From Anaerolineae bacterium (GTDB taxonomy: Bacteria; Chloroflexota; Anaerolineae; DRVO01), in assembly GCA_013178015.1 (NCBI GenBank), contig JABLXR010000010.1:1-64000 (forward strand): a stretch of 64,000 bases of DNA, written 5' to 3'. The notes beneath the pieces are model-generated. The model searched no databases and was not told where the DNA came from. It saw only the letters and a list, made by a program, of their open reading frames with translations. Both the position numbers and the translations under genes were made by a program. Of this stretch, positions 7,315-16,503 are shown piece after piece; position 1 is the first letter of the stretch, and each line of letters begins with the position of its first letter.

Positions 7315-9855
7315 CTACTCCCCGCCCAGCAGCCCGCTCACCGACAGCGACCTCATCCCCTCCACCGACTCCCGGGGCCCCGTAACCATGATCTCGCAAG
7401 GTGCGCCGGGCAATAGCGTCAGGTAGTTGTCGCTCACCGACACCTCCGCGCCGTGCACTAGCCAGAGCCCCCACACCAGATGCTCAGCCGAGAGCAGCAG
7501 CCGGAAGCGCTCCTCACCCGGCTCCAAGTCGTCCCCATCCAGAGCCTCCACCTGCCACGCGAGTTCGCCCTTCCCCCATTCCAGGCGGAACCACTCCTCG
7601 GTGAGAAAGGCCACGTCCTGGATGGGCTCGCCCTCCGTCGGGGTGAACCGGGCCCAGTAGAACCGCCGCCGACGCTCCTGCTCCGACAGCTCCGGTATGA
7701 CCAGGTGCGCCAGCCGCTCGGACGACCCCGGTTCCACCGTCAGCCTGCCGCTGTGCAGCACCTCCAGGTCGCTATTGCTGAGGTCGCCCCGCCCGTATTC
7801 GAGGACGCCCGGCACCGACTCCATCCGGTCGTTCACCATCCATAGCGACAGCCCGTTATCTCCCTCTATGAGGGAGATCGCCACCGGGGCGAAGGCTCGG
7901 CGCACGGCGTAGTACGCCGGCTTGCGGTTGAGATAGTAGTCCACGATGGTCCAGCCGGAGGTGGCGCCCCAGCAGTCGGAGTACATCCAGAACAGGGAGC
8001 CCGAGCAGTAGGGCGCTCGCCGCCGGAAATGCCCCAGGGTGTAGCGATAGGCTTCCGCCTGGTAGGCCTGCGCCAGGAGGAGGAAGCTCTCCAGGGGAAG
8101 CTCATCCGCATCCCGGCCGAAGTAGCGCCGGATGACGTGGCGCACCACGCCCCGGTCGAAGGTGTTCTCGTGAAGCTGCCAGGACGGTGATCCCAGGCGT
8201 ACCTCGTCCGCGGGCAGAAACTCGCGCAGAGAAGCTTCCACCGGCGGGGCCAGGAAGCCATACTCGCTGATGAACTTACCCCGGTCGGCGGTGTAGGCCT
8301 TGTACCGCGTCCGGACTTCCAGGTCAGCATTAAGGGCGATGTCCCAGGCGTGACGGTCGCCCAGGCGCTCCGAGTTGGCGTCCAGCCCGCCCCACGGACT
8401 CGAGGGCCAGTAGAAACGGGTGGGGTCCAGCTGGGCGCAGAGGCGGGGCAACATCTCGTGATAGGTAGGACGGCCGAACCCCGTGGTATGAGGCGCCGAC
8501 CGCTGGCTCAGCCACTGGTTCTCGTTGTTGCCGCACCACAGCGCCAGGGAGGCCCGGTTGCGCAGCCGTCGGATCACCTTGCCCGCCTCTTCCTCCAGCT
8601 GCGCGGCGAAACCAGGGTTGTCATCTGGGATGGCGGAGCAGGCGAACATGAAGTCCTGCCACACTAGAAGGCCCAGGTTGTCGCAGGCATCCCACCAGGC
8701 ATCATCCTCGTAGATGCCACCACCCCAGACCCGCAGCATGTTGAAGTTGGCCTCTACCGCGTCCTCCAGCAGGGCCCAGTACTTCTCGGGCGTGACCCGG
8801 GCCGGGATCGAATCCGCCGGCACCCAGTTCGCCCCCTTGCAGAAGACGGGCTCGCCATTCACCAGAAAGGTGAAGCTCTGCCCCTCATCCTCGCCTAGGT
8901 CCTCCTGCACCAGGGAAACCTCCCGCACGCCGAAGCTGAACTCGGTGGAATCCAGCGTCTGTCCACCCACGCACACGTCGCAACGGACGTCGTACAGGTA
9001 CTGCTCGCCCATGCCGTTGGGCCACCACAGGCGGGGCCAGTCCAGCACCAGCAGGTCACGGATGAGGTTGGGTCCCGGGGCGAGGGTGACCTCCAGCCGC
9101 TTGCCCGCCCCATTCTCCCCGTCCAGCGTTAGCTCGACGATCGACTGCAGGTCGCCATCGGCGAGGGACTCAATCTCGTACTGCGCCTGGACCACCGCCC
9201 GCCCCTCTTCCAGCAGCCGCGCCGTCAGGTAGACGTCGCGCAGGATCAGGCCCCGATAGGAGTGAAGCTCCACCGGCCGCCAGATTCCCACCGTGAGCAA
9301 GCGCGGCCCCCAGTCCCACCCGCCGGTGAACTGGGCCCGGCGTAGCCAGATGCGCTCGGGCATGGTGGCATCCCCGGGCCAGCGGTAGCGCTCCCGCTCC
9401 TGCTCCCGGGCCCACCGTAGGCCGGTGTCCAGCCGCACCACCAGGAGGTTCTCGCCCTCGCGCACCAGGTGGGTGACGTCGAAAGAGTGGGGAACGAAGG
9501 CGTTGCGGGTCTGCCCCAGGTGGGTACCGTTGAGCCAGACGTCGGCGAAGGTGTCCAGGCCATGGAAGACCAGTTCCATCCGGTCCCCCAGGAAGTCCGC
9601 CTCGGGGGTGAAGGAGGTGGAGTACCACCAGTCCCTTTCCTCCATCCAGCCCAAGTCGGCGACGTTCTGGCCCAAGAGGGGCTCGGGGATGACCCCTGCC
9701 CGGGCCAGGTCGAGGTGAGCGTCGCCCGGCACCTCGGCCCGGTACGCCTCAGGGCCTTCCACTCCAGACTCATGCCACCGGGCGGCCTCCCCTCGGCCGG
9801 CCTCGCAGTGACGCATGGCCCAGTCTCGATCCAGCTCCAGCACCTGGTGTTCCAT
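7315..9855 (-). CDS. GH2 beta-mannosidase-like glycoside hydrolase
   Basis: An 846-aa enzyme with the glycoside hydrolase family 2 layout: a jelly-roll sugar-binding domain (about 1-180), an immunoglobulin-like domain, a TIM barrel (about 300-600) and C-terminal beta domains. The acid/base Glu is in WCGNNENQW near residue 440, and the nucleophile Glu is in FISEYGF near 530. The sequence MVFHGLDTFADVWLNG is typical of beta-mannosidases, which remove terminal mannose from beta-mannosides. No signal peptide is seen, so it should act in the cytoplasm on imported oligosaccharides. I place the start at the ATG at 9855 (AAAGGGG eight bases upstream). The longer frame to 10050 has no family similarity and would run toward the divergent regulator's promoter. 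Confidence 0.92.
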   Translation of the reverse strand: MEHQVLELDRDWAMRHCEAGRGEAARWHESGVEGPEAYRAEVPGDAHLDLARAGVIPEPLLGQNVADLGWMEERDWWYSTSFTPEADFLGDRMELVFHGLDTFADVWLNGTHLGQTRNAFVPHSFDVTHLVREGENLLVVRLDTGLRWAREQERERYRWPGDATMPERIWLRRAQFTGGWDWGPRLLTVGIWRPVELHSYRGLILRDVYLTARLLEEGRAVVQAQYEIESLADGDLQSIVELTLDGENGAGKRLEVTLAPGPNLIRDLLVLDWPRLWWPNGMGEQYLYDVRCDVCVGGQTLDSTEFSFGVREVSLVQEDLGEDEGQSFTFLVNGEPVFCKGANWVPADSIPARVTPEKYWALLEDAVEANFNMLRVWGGGIYEDDAWWDACDNLGLLVWQDFMFACSAIPDDNPGFAAQLEEEAGKVIRRLRNRASLALWCGNNENQWLSQRSAPHTTGFGRPTYHEMLPRLCAQLDPTRFYWPSSPWGGLDANSERLGDRHAWDIALNADLEVRTRYKAYTADRGKFISEYGFLAPPVEASLREFLPADEVRLGSPSWQLHENTFDRGVVRHVIRRYFGRDADELPLESFLLLAQAYQAEAYRYTLGHFRRRAPYCSGSLFWMYSDCWGATSGWTIVDYYLNRKPAYYAVRRAFAPVAISLIEGDNGLSLWMVNDRMESVPGVLEYGRGDLSNSDLEVLHSGRLTVEPGSSERLAHLVIPELSEQERRRRFYWARFTPTEGEPIQDVAFLTEEWFRLEWGKGELAWQVEALDGDDLEPGEERFRLLLSAEHLVWGLWLVHGAEVSVSDNYLTLLPGAPCEIMVTGPRESVEGMRSLSVSGLLGGE

Positions 9856-10013
9856 GCAGCAGGCCCCTTTCCCATGTCGCGATAGCCGGAACCGATGTGG
9901 CTCCGATGGAGCGCGTCCGTCCTGGCCCCCAGGATACACTGAGGGCGAGGTGGGGTAAACGTTCGGCAAGCAAGATGACGAACCGCAGGACGCCCTGGAC
10001 CCCGTCCAGGGCC

Positions 10014-10042
10014 TTGTGCTGCCGGGCCCAAACCGGTACGAT
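10014..10042 (+). promoter_or_regulatory. Weak promoter candidate for response regulator
   Basis: TTGTGC and TACGAT are separated by 17 bases, about 70 bases before the regulator's start. The -35 is poor. Confidence 0.35.
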
Positions 10043-10109
10043 AGTGCCATGTCGGGTAGCAGTCAGCAGCCTCCGCATGCTAGCTGTTGCCGTGAGGGCG
10101 GAGGGGCGG

Positions 10110-10805
10110 ATGCCAGCGAAGTTGCTGGTGGTGGAGGACGACCCGGAGATGGCGGAGCTGCTCGCGTCCGCCCTTGACGAGCAGTACCAGGTCGAGCAAG
10201 TCAGCGACGGCGAGACTGCGTTGCGTCGCATATCGGAGTCGGTGCCCGACCTGATCATCCTGGATTTGGTGCTCCCGGGGCGGCACGGCATTGACGTCTG
10301 CGGCGACATTCGCTCCCTGTGCGACGCCCCCATTCTGGTCGTCTCAGGGCTCACCCACGTTCGGGACCGGGTGCAGGCTCTGCAGGCGGGGGCAGATGAC
10401 TACCTCACCAAGCCCTTCTCTGTCGACGAGCTCCTGGCCCGAGCCATGGCCCTGCTGCGCCGAAGCCGGATGTACCGTCAGGAAACCTACGATGATGGCG
10501 TCATCAGTGTGGATCTGCGCGGTCGGCGGGTGACCCGCTACGGCGTTCCCGTCTCCCTCACGCCGCGGGAGTTCCTCCTGCTCGAGTGTCTGATGCGGGC
10601 CGCCGGTCGGGTGCAATCGCACGCGGAGCTGCTGCGCTGTGGCTGGGGCCCCGGCTACGCCAGCGCCCGTGCCTCGCTGCATGTCTACGTACACCGCTTG
10701 CGGGCCAAGATCGAGCCCGACCCGGCTAAGCCTCGCTATATCATCTCCGTCGGCGGCGTCGGCTACGTCTTCCAGCCTCAGGACAAGCCAGACGCACGCC
10801 GCTAG
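10110..10805 (+). CDS. OmpR/PhoB-family response regulator
   Basis: A 231-aa two-component regulator. The receiver domain has the acidic pair ED-D at 9-11, the phospho-acceptor D52 in LIILDLVLPG and the conserved Lys in YLTKPFSVDELLARA near 102. A winged-helix DNA-binding domain fills the C-terminus (VSLTPREFLLLECLMRAAG, then LHVYVHRLRAKIEPDP and GVGYVF). The start is the ATG at 10110, after a GGAGGGGCGG ribosome site. The longer in-frame extension to 9897 has no similarity to receivers. No kinase gene is adjacent, so its partner must be encoded elsewhere. The gene is divergent from beta-mannosidase, and the secreted-protein gene follows 500 bases downstream, making either a possible target. 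Confidence 0.93.
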   Translation: MPAKLLVVEDDPEMAELLASALDEQYQVEQVSDGETALRRISESVPDLIILDLVLPGRHGIDVCGDIRSLCDAPILVVSGLTHVRDRVQALQAGADDYLTKPFSVDELLARAMALLRRSRMYRQETYDDGVISVDLRGRRVTRYGVPVSLTPREFLLLECLMRAAGRVQSHAELLRCGWGPGYASARASLHVYVHRLRAKIEPDPAKPRYIISVGGVGYVFQPQDKPDARR

Positions 10806-10921
10806 GCGCCTGCACCCAGAGCACGGGGCTCCTAACTGGCAACGGGTCGTCAGCGGACCCATTCGCACTAGTTGTAAGCTTCCGTTAAGGATGTTGTAAG
10901 GAGCGGTGCAGCACAGAGCGA

Positions 10922-10950
10922 TTGACGCTCGTTCCACCCTTCACTAGAAT
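10922..10950 (+). promoter_or_regulatory. Sigma70-type promoter upstream of the large secreted protein
   Basis: TTGACG and TAGAAT are exactly 17 bases apart, the best -35/-10 match in the left half of the window. The predicted start of transcription is near 10957, leaving a leader of about 350 nt before the gene at 11307. A perfect 6-bp inverted repeat (GTCACG-AATGC-CGTGAC, 10959-10975) sits right at the expected transcript 5' end, where it could act as an operator or a protective hairpin. I do not recognise a riboswitch class in the leader. Confidence 0.6.
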
Positions 10951-11306
10951 CAGTGGCAGTCACGAATGCCGTGACCCCTCATGCTAACGCTTGGCCAGGC
11001 GGCGTTGCCTGTTGCCGCCTGTCCAAGACCGATCCACGGACAGGCAGGGTTGACAGGCGGTAGGAGCCGCGACGAGCACCCCTTGTCCTTCGCTCATAGC
11101 AGAGGGGGCCGTGCGCCCTGTCACGCGTCGAGATGTCGGCGCGTACCGCAGAAGGGAGAGAGCGTAGACGCACTAAGCGGGCTGCGCTGGCGGGCCAAGC
11201 GTGCCTCGCATGAGAGCACCCTGGCCTCAGTCACCATCGCCCGTCACTTCGGGACCAAACGCATGCCTGTAGCAGTAGCAAAAGAAGTGGAGTTGGAAGG
11301 GAGACA

Positions 11307-13970
11307 ATGGTGAACCGTAGAATGAAGTTCCTCGCAGTACCAATGGTACTGGTGCTAGTCGCGTCCTTGCTGTTGGCGATACCTGTATTCGGGGCTTCGG
11401 TCACCCCGATTCACATCGAGGACACAGGCAACTTCACCTGTCAGCAGCTCGCCGATCAGTATTCGCCGGGTTCTATCTGGTTTGAGCTCAAGTTCGACCC
11501 GAACCCCATCTCTGTAGACCCCACGATCCCGGACACTCTCTCGACGCCGCTGGGATCAGTGACGGTGCTAAATGGGACGGAGCTCGGCTTCGACTGGAGT
11601 TCGACTTTCGGTATTGACGCCGTCTTCGTGAAGAATGGCAGGGATGGCCACAACCTCTACATCTATGACTCCGCTGGTGACCCCAACACCGAGTCGTTCG
11701 GCGATAGCGGCCTCATGCCGCCGGGGAACAACGCTATCAGCCATATCTCCTTCTGCTACGACTACGAGCTGATTGCCTCTAAGACAGCCAACGCCACCTG
11801 GTACAAGACCATCGACTGGACCTTGACCAAAGACGTGACGCCGGCTTCGGCGAGCGCCTTCATCGGTGGCAGTGCCAACTTCGACTACACCGTCACGCTC
11901 ACCAAGAATGAGACCTTCGGCCCCTACGTAGTAGAGGGCAAGATCTACGTGACCAACCCCGCCCCCTCCCCGGTTAGCTTCAGCGTTGCCGATTCAGCAG
12001 GGGGGACGGCCGCCACCGTTAGCTGTCCGACCTACACCTTGGCAGCCGGGGCGAGCACCGAATGTACGTACAGCGTCTCGCTTGCGGGACCGTCAAACGG
12101 CACCAACACGGCAACCATCACCAGCAACACGGCCGATGTTGGCGGCACGACAGCCACGGCGGACTACGCCTTCGGTGAGCCTATCCTGAGTGAGGGATCG
12201 GAGCCGGAGGAGATCAGCGTCACCGACACCCTAGCTGGTGATCTGGGCTCCTTCTCGGCCAGCGGCACTGCTGAATACAGGCTGACCCAGGACTGCTCCG
12301 ACGATCCCGATGACTACGCCGGAGACGGGATATGGTCTCAAGACTATCCCAACACCGCCTCCATCAACGAGACCACCGGCGACAGCGATAGCGAGAGCGT
12401 GACGCTGACCTGCTACGCCCCGGTGATCACCAAGGACGCGGCTGCCAGTTACGACGAGAGGCACATCTGGGACGTCGAGAAGACGGTTGACCCGGAGAGC
12501 CAGGGTGGCTTCCCCGGGGACGAGCTGCCGTGGACCTGGACGGTGACGGTGAGCGAGACCTTCGTCGAGGAGGACTTCGCCGTCAGTGGCACGATCTACG
12601 TTGCCAACCCGGCGGGTTCGCCTGGTAACATCACCGTGTCCCTGGTCGACAAGCTCAACGACGGCACCCTCGCCACGGTGGACTGCGGTGGTGGGGCCAC
12701 GAGCGTAACGGTCGCACCTGGCGCTAGCGCTACCTGCGCCTACACCGCCGCTCCGAGCGGCCGCACTGCCACGCTCAACAAGGCCACCGGCACGTTCAAC
12801 CGCATCGACTTCGTCGCCACCTACCCGGTCTCCTTCACCAAGAATGTGGTGAACGGGACGGCAACGGTGACGGACACGGAGATCGGGCTGAACGATGATC
12901 TGACCGCGGGTGCAGGTCCATGGGAGTCTACCAAGGACTACAGCCACACCTGCTCCACCGACAGGGCCGACTACTTCGTGGACGGCGTCTACACCCAGAT
13001 AGCAGAGACCATCACCAACTGGGCCTACGTCTACTCGGACGGCGAGGAGCAGGACAAGGACGACGCAGAGACCACCTACACCTGCGACGCCAGCTTCGTG
13101 GACATCTACAAGACCACGAACGGCGCCCCGGCCGACCCGACCAAGGACATCCGGTTCGCCCTCTACTCCGGCACGACGCTGCTCTCTACGGTGAGCACTC
13201 TGAACCAGGGCTCCGCTCTGGCATTCGCCACCGCCCTGGTGCCCGGCGACGTCTACACCATCTGCGAGTATCCGGTGCCCGCCGGCTACACCTTCGAGAT
13301 CAGCGTCAACGGCGGCAACGTGCTGACCTACGCCGGACCGCCAGGTGAGACCAACCCCACCGGTGAGATCCAGTGCTTCGATTTCACCGCTCAGTCCAGC
13401 GGCACCACGGTGACCTACGATGTCAACAACCGTTACCCCGGTGGCGCCCCGCGCACTCCGGGCTACTGGAAGAACTGGAACCGCTGCACCGGCGGCAACC
13501 AGGCAGCCACCGCCGACAAGCTCAATGACTACCTCGGTCCCATTGACGGCGCTGGCGTCTTCCTGCTAAACGACCTGCTGCCACAGACGCTGGGATCGTG
13601 GACGGTCGAAACCTGCCAGGTAGGCGTGTACATCCTCGATAGCCGCGACACCTCCGGCAAGAACATGGCGAGCGACGCTGCCTACACCCTGGCGAAGGCT
13701 CTGCTGGCCGCGCGCTTGAACCAGGACGCGGGCGCCTGCGTGCCCATGGACCTGACAACCATGTTCCCCGGCGAAACGCGCACCTTCGAGGAAGTACTCA
13801 CCGCGGCGGATGCGCTGCTCTCTAGTATCAAGTTCAACGGTACGGGCAGCTACCTTGGGCCACAGGTGAAGAAGGACCTGCTCACCAAGCGTAACACAGC
13901 CCTCTACCTCTATGGGATCATCGATGCTTACAACAACTCCAAGCTCTGCACCGGCGAGCCGTCCCACTAG
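11307..13970 (+). CDS. Large secreted repeat protein with C-terminal GYWKN domain
   Basis: An 887-aa exported protein with a signal peptide (residues 1-30, cleaved near VFGAS). An N-terminal domain (about 31-155) ends in ISHISFCYDYEL. Two beta-rich repeat units follow (about 160-360 and 385-590), each with a pattern like KTIDWTLTKDVTPA / RHIWDVEKTVDPES and a Cys pair. A prealbumin-like/Cna-B-like module (about 600-710, KTTNGAPADPTKDIRFALYS) comes next. The last part (from about 717) begins TPGYWKNWNRCTGG, a domain recurring in secreted proteins of Gram-positives and Chloroflexota with no known function. There is no sortase motif or C-terminal helix. The ATG follows GGAAGGGAGACA. A surface or matrix adhesin-like role is inference. 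Confidence 0.75.
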   Translation: MVNRRMKFLAVPMVLVLVASLLLAIPVFGASVTPIHIEDTGNFTCQQLADQYSPGSIWFELKFDPNPISVDPTIPDTLSTPLGSVTVLNGTELGFDWSSTFGIDAVFVKNGRDGHNLYIYDSAGDPNTESFGDSGLMPPGNNAISHISFCYDYELIASKTANATWYKTIDWTLTKDVTPASASAFIGGSANFDYTVTLTKNETFGPYVVEGKIYVTNPAPSPVSFSVADSAGGTAATVSCPTYTLAAGASTECTYSVSLAGPSNGTNTATITSNTADVGGTTATADYAFGEPILSEGSEPEEISVTDTLAGDLGSFSASGTAEYRLTQDCSDDPDDYAGDGIWSQDYPNTASINETTGDSDSESVTLTCYAPVITKDAAASYDERHIWDVEKTVDPESQGGFPGDELPWTWTVTVSETFVEEDFAVSGTIYVANPAGSPGNITVSLVDKLNDGTLATVDCGGGATSVTVAPGASATCAYTAAPSGRTATLNKATGTFNRIDFVATYPVSFTKNVVNGTATVTDTEIGLNDDLTAGAGPWESTKDYSHTCSTDRADYFVDGVYTQIAETITNWAYVYSDGEEQDKDDAETTYTCDASFVDIYKTTNGAPADPTKDIRFALYSGTTLLSTVSTLNQGSALAFATALVPGDVYTICEYPVPAGYTFEISVNGGNVLTYAGPPGETNPTGEIQCFDFTAQSSGTTVTYDVNNRYPGGAPRTPGYWKNWNRCTGGNQAATADKLNDYLGPIDGAGVFLLNDLLPQTLGSWTVETCQVGVYILDSRDTSGKNMASDAAYTLAKALLAARLNQDAGACVPMDLTTMFPGETRTFEEVLTAADALLSSIKFNGTGSYLGPQVKKDLLTKRNTALYLYGIIDAYNNSKLCTGEPSH

Positions 13971-14005
13971 GGCACAGCAGCTGTAGCGTAGAGCAACCCA
14001 CCACC

Positions 14006-14029
14006 AGGGGCCCGGGTGACCGGGCCCCT
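14006..14029 (+). terminator. Hairpin terminator after the large secreted protein
   Basis: A perfect 10-bp stem, AGGGGCCCGG and CCGGGCCCCT around GTGA, begins 36 bases after the stop. Only a weak T-tract follows (GGCTTTCC). Confidence 0.65.
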
Positions 14030-14052
14030 CGGCTTTCCGAGGAGACGAGGGG

Positions 14053-14716
14053 ATGGCGACTGGTCCCATCGGTCGCGCCGCTCCTGCGCTGGTCGTCCTC
14101 GCCCTGCTCCTCGCCCTGGGCCTCCAGGCCTCAGGCGGGCTCTCGCGAGGGCCAGCACCCACCGCATCTCCCCGTCGGTCGCTAGCGCTGGCGCCCGTGC
14201 TGCCGCAATCGACTCCCAGCGCTTCGGCTCCGGCCACCCTGGCTATCCCCGATGCGGCTCGCGCCTCCGACGGCGGGGGCGGTCCGCGCCCGGCCGCCTA
14301 CTGGGCTCAACGGAACATGTGCGCTCCCGACAACCGCGCCGACGTGGCTCGCGCCAACGGCGGTAGAGAGGCGGGATGGGTCCTAGTGGACGACTTGCTG
14401 GCCGACCCGGGCAACCAACCGGGCGACCACCTCCGAGGAGGCCCTGGCCCTCTTGCAGGGGCGCACGCCGCCGGGCATTGAGCCGGCCGACGCTGGCTAC
14501 CGGCTGGCCGCCGAGCTCAACCTAGGCGCCGGTGCGTGCGTGACGCCGGAAGTTCTGGCGGCGGCGCTTGAGGCCGAGACCCTCTTGGACAAGTACAACT
14601 TCGACGGCACCAAGGCTATCTCGGCCAGCAAGGCGGATGTGGCCAAGGCCAACAGCCTGGCGACCTACCTCGACAACTACAACAACGGCATGTACTGCGG
14701 CAGCACCACGCCGTAG
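14053..14716 (+). pseudogene. Frameshifted secreted GYWKN-type protein
   Basis: This reads as one gene interrupted by a frameshift. The start ATG at 14053 has a strong site (AGGAGACGAGGGG), and the protein begins with a signal peptide (about 1-28, ALVVLALLLALGLQ). In the first frame it shows AAYWAQRNMC and WVLVDDLL, which line up with GYWKNWNRC and FLLNDLL of the gene before it. It then degenerates into random sequence and stops at 14481. The matching continuation (EEALALLQG, LAAELNLGAGAC, then YNNGMYCG) lies in the next frame and ends at 14716. The switch must occur around 14395-14430 and needs one extra or two missing bases. It could be a real mutation, an assembly error or, less likely, programmed frameshifting. 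The conserved Cys and the A-x-LN-x-GAC motif place it in the same family as the C-terminal domain of its neighbour. Confidence 0.8.
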
Positions 14717-14774
14717 GGCAGACACCACGACCGGCCCGAGACGGCTTCGGCCGCCACGAGCCTGACTTGAGCGA

Positions 14775-14800
14775 GGGGAGGGTGGCTCTCCACCCTCCCC
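14775..14800 (+). terminator. Hairpin terminator
   Basis: A perfect 11-bp stem, GGGGAGGGTGG and CCACCCTCCCC with a CTCT loop, followed by CTTGCCCTTA. It closes the secreted-protein region and may also serve gdhA from the other side. Confidence 0.75.
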
Positions 14801-14882
14801 CTTGCCCTTATCATATCAATGCCGCCTCTCCGGCGTGCCCGCCGCCAGCCCCTACCCCCTGTTCCCTCTAACCTGTAACCTC

Positions 14883-16151
14883 CTAGGGGTAGATCCCCCG
14901 CACCAGGGTGGCATCGTGCACCCGGCGAATGGCGCACATCATGGCAGCCGTGCGCATGGGCACCTTCTTCTCCTCCGCCACGGCCACCACCTCGTCGAAC
15001 GCCCGGTCCAACAGGCCCTCCAGCCGGCGCTCGATCTCGCCCTCGGTCCAGAACAGCCGCTGAATGTCCTGCACCCACTCGAAGTACGACACTACCACGC
15101 CCCCGCTGTTGGCCAGGATGTCGGGCACTATGGTCACGCCCCGGTCATTGAGGATGTCATCGGCGCCGGGAGTGGTGGGGCCGTTGGCCCCCTCGACGAT
15201 CAGGGTGGCCTGGATCTGCCGCGCCTGCTCGCTCTTGATGGCCATCTCCAGAGCTGCCGGCACGAGCACGTCGCAGGGCAGGCCCATGAACTGCTCTTCG
15301 TCCACGTTCTCTGCCTCGGGGTAGTCGGCCACGCTTCCCGTCCGGGACTTGTGTTCCAGGACCGACCGCGGGTCCAGGCCGCTGTCATTGTAGATGGCCC
15401 CCCGGCTGTCGGAGATGCCCACTACCGTGCATCCATCCTCGCTCAGCAGTCGGGCGGCCCAGGAGCCCACGTTCCCGAAGCCCTGTACCACCACTCGGGT
15501 TCCCTGCGGTCGCTTGCCCTTGCGCGCCAGAGAGCGCAGGATGCAGTAATGGACGCTGCGGCCAGTGGCACTGGGTCGCCCTGCCGATCCGCCGACCAAC
15601 TCGGGCTTGCCGGTGACCACCGCCGGGATGGTGTAGCCCTGGTGCATGGAGTAGGTGTCCATCATCCAGGCCATGATCTGAGGGTTGGTGTTCACGTCAG
15701 GCGCAGGGATGTCCGAATCCGGGCCCATGAGCACGCTGATCTCGGTAGCGTACCGGCGGGTCAGCCGCTCCAGCTCCCGCATCGAGAGTTCTCGGGGGTC
15801 CACTACTACCCCGCCCTTGGCCCCGCCGTAGGGGATGTTGGTCACCGCGCACTTCCAGGTCATCCACATGGCCAGGGCCCGCACCTCATCCAGGCTGACG
15901 CTGGGGTGGTAGCGGATGCCTCCCTTGGTCGGCCCACGCACGGTCGAGTGATGAACCCGATACCCGGTGTAGATGCGCACCTTGCCGCTGTCCATCATCA
16001 CTGGGAAGTTCACCGTGAGCTCGCGCTTGCAGTAGCGCATCATCTCGACCACGCCTTCCTGCAGGTCCAGGTGCTTACAGGCTTCGTCGAACTGCAAGAT
16101 GGCTATCTCGTAGGGGCTGAGATGGTCGCGATCGTTCCCATGGGCCGACAT
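14883..16151 (-). CDS. gdhA: Glutamate dehydrogenase
   Basis: A 422-aa cytoplasmic enzyme interconverting glutamate and 2-oxoglutarate plus ammonia with NAD(P). Three active-site lysines are visible at K76 (GPTKGG), K100 (MTWKCA) and K112 (GGAKGG). Their spacing matches that of the hexameric family. The catalytic Asp is in PAPDVNTN near 152. The Rossmann domain carries VVVQGFGNVGSWAA near 225. Length is typical of the ~420-residue class. The start is the ATG at 16151, seven bases after GGAGG; the frame continues upstream but without similarity. It is a single gene with its own promoter candidate at 16301. Whether it prefers NAD or NADP is not clear from the sequence. Confidence 0.96.
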   Translation of the reverse strand: MSAHGNDRDHLSPYEIAILQFDEACKHLDLQEGVVEMMRYCKRELTVNFPVMMDSGKVRIYTGYRVHHSTVRGPTKGGIRYHPSVSLDEVRALAMWMTWKCAVTNIPYGGAKGGVVVDPRELSMRELERLTRRYATEISVLMGPDSDIPAPDVNTNPQIMAWMMDTYSMHQGYTIPAVVTGKPELVGGSAGRPSATGRSVHYCILRSLARKGKRPQGTRVVVQGFGNVGSWAARLLSEDGCTVVGISDSRGAIYNDSGLDPRSVLEHKSRTGSVADYPEAENVDEEQFMGLPCDVLVPAALEMAIKSEQARQIQATLIVEGANGPTTPGADDILNDRGVTIVPDILANSGGVVVSYFEWVQDIQRLFWTEGEIERRLEGLLDRAFDEVVAVAEEKKVPMRTAAMMCAIRRVHDATLVRGIYP

Positions 16152-16300
16152 CTGGCGCCTCCATATGAAGATTGGCTGGCCGCGCTCCGCGCAGGGAAGC
16201 CAGAAGTGAGTGCAAGGGGCGGCACGACGGCCCTTCCCCAGAAGGCCGATGCAGGCCTGCACCCGAGCTAGCGCCTGCTTCTCTCTCCCCTGCGGCTGTG

Positions 16301-16309
16301 ATTATAACA
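16301..16309 (-). promoter_or_regulatory. Extended -10 promoter of gdhA
   Basis: The minus strand reads TGTTATAAT, a perfect -10 with the TGn extension, about 150 bases before the start codon. No convincing -35 is present, as is usual for extended -10 promoters. The rest of the 352-nt gap (16152-16503) shows nothing else. Confidence 0.55.
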
Positions 16310-16503
16310 GCGCCTAGGTATGCTGTATACAGAGCGGCGACCCGGCCCCGCTTCGACGCGGTGCGGGCGCCCACCTCGCCGAACCCGGACAACCGGACCA
16401 CCACAAGGCCCCGGCCCAGCGGCGCGGCCGCCGGCGCATCAGCCCTGCGCCGTGCCCGGGATGGGCAACGCCCGGGCGCTTCGTAGCGACCGCATCACAG
16501 CCC

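Noticed and set aside
9856-10050. N-terminal extension of the beta-mannosidase
   Set aside because: The 65 extra residues have no similarity to GH2 proteins, while the ATG at 9855 has a good ribosome site.
9897-10109. N-terminal extension of the response regulator
   Set aside because: A receiver domain begins at MPAKLLVVEDD; the extension is atypical and lies in the promoter region.
14390-14435. Programmed ribosomal frameshift in the secreted protein gene
   Set aside because: I see no slippery run or downstream pseudoknot typical of known sites; mutation or sequence error is simpler.
14802-16271. Long plus-strand reading frame (489 codons) opposite gdhA
   Set aside because: It is antisense to a clear glutamate dehydrogenase and has no family motif; such frames are common in GC-rich DNA.
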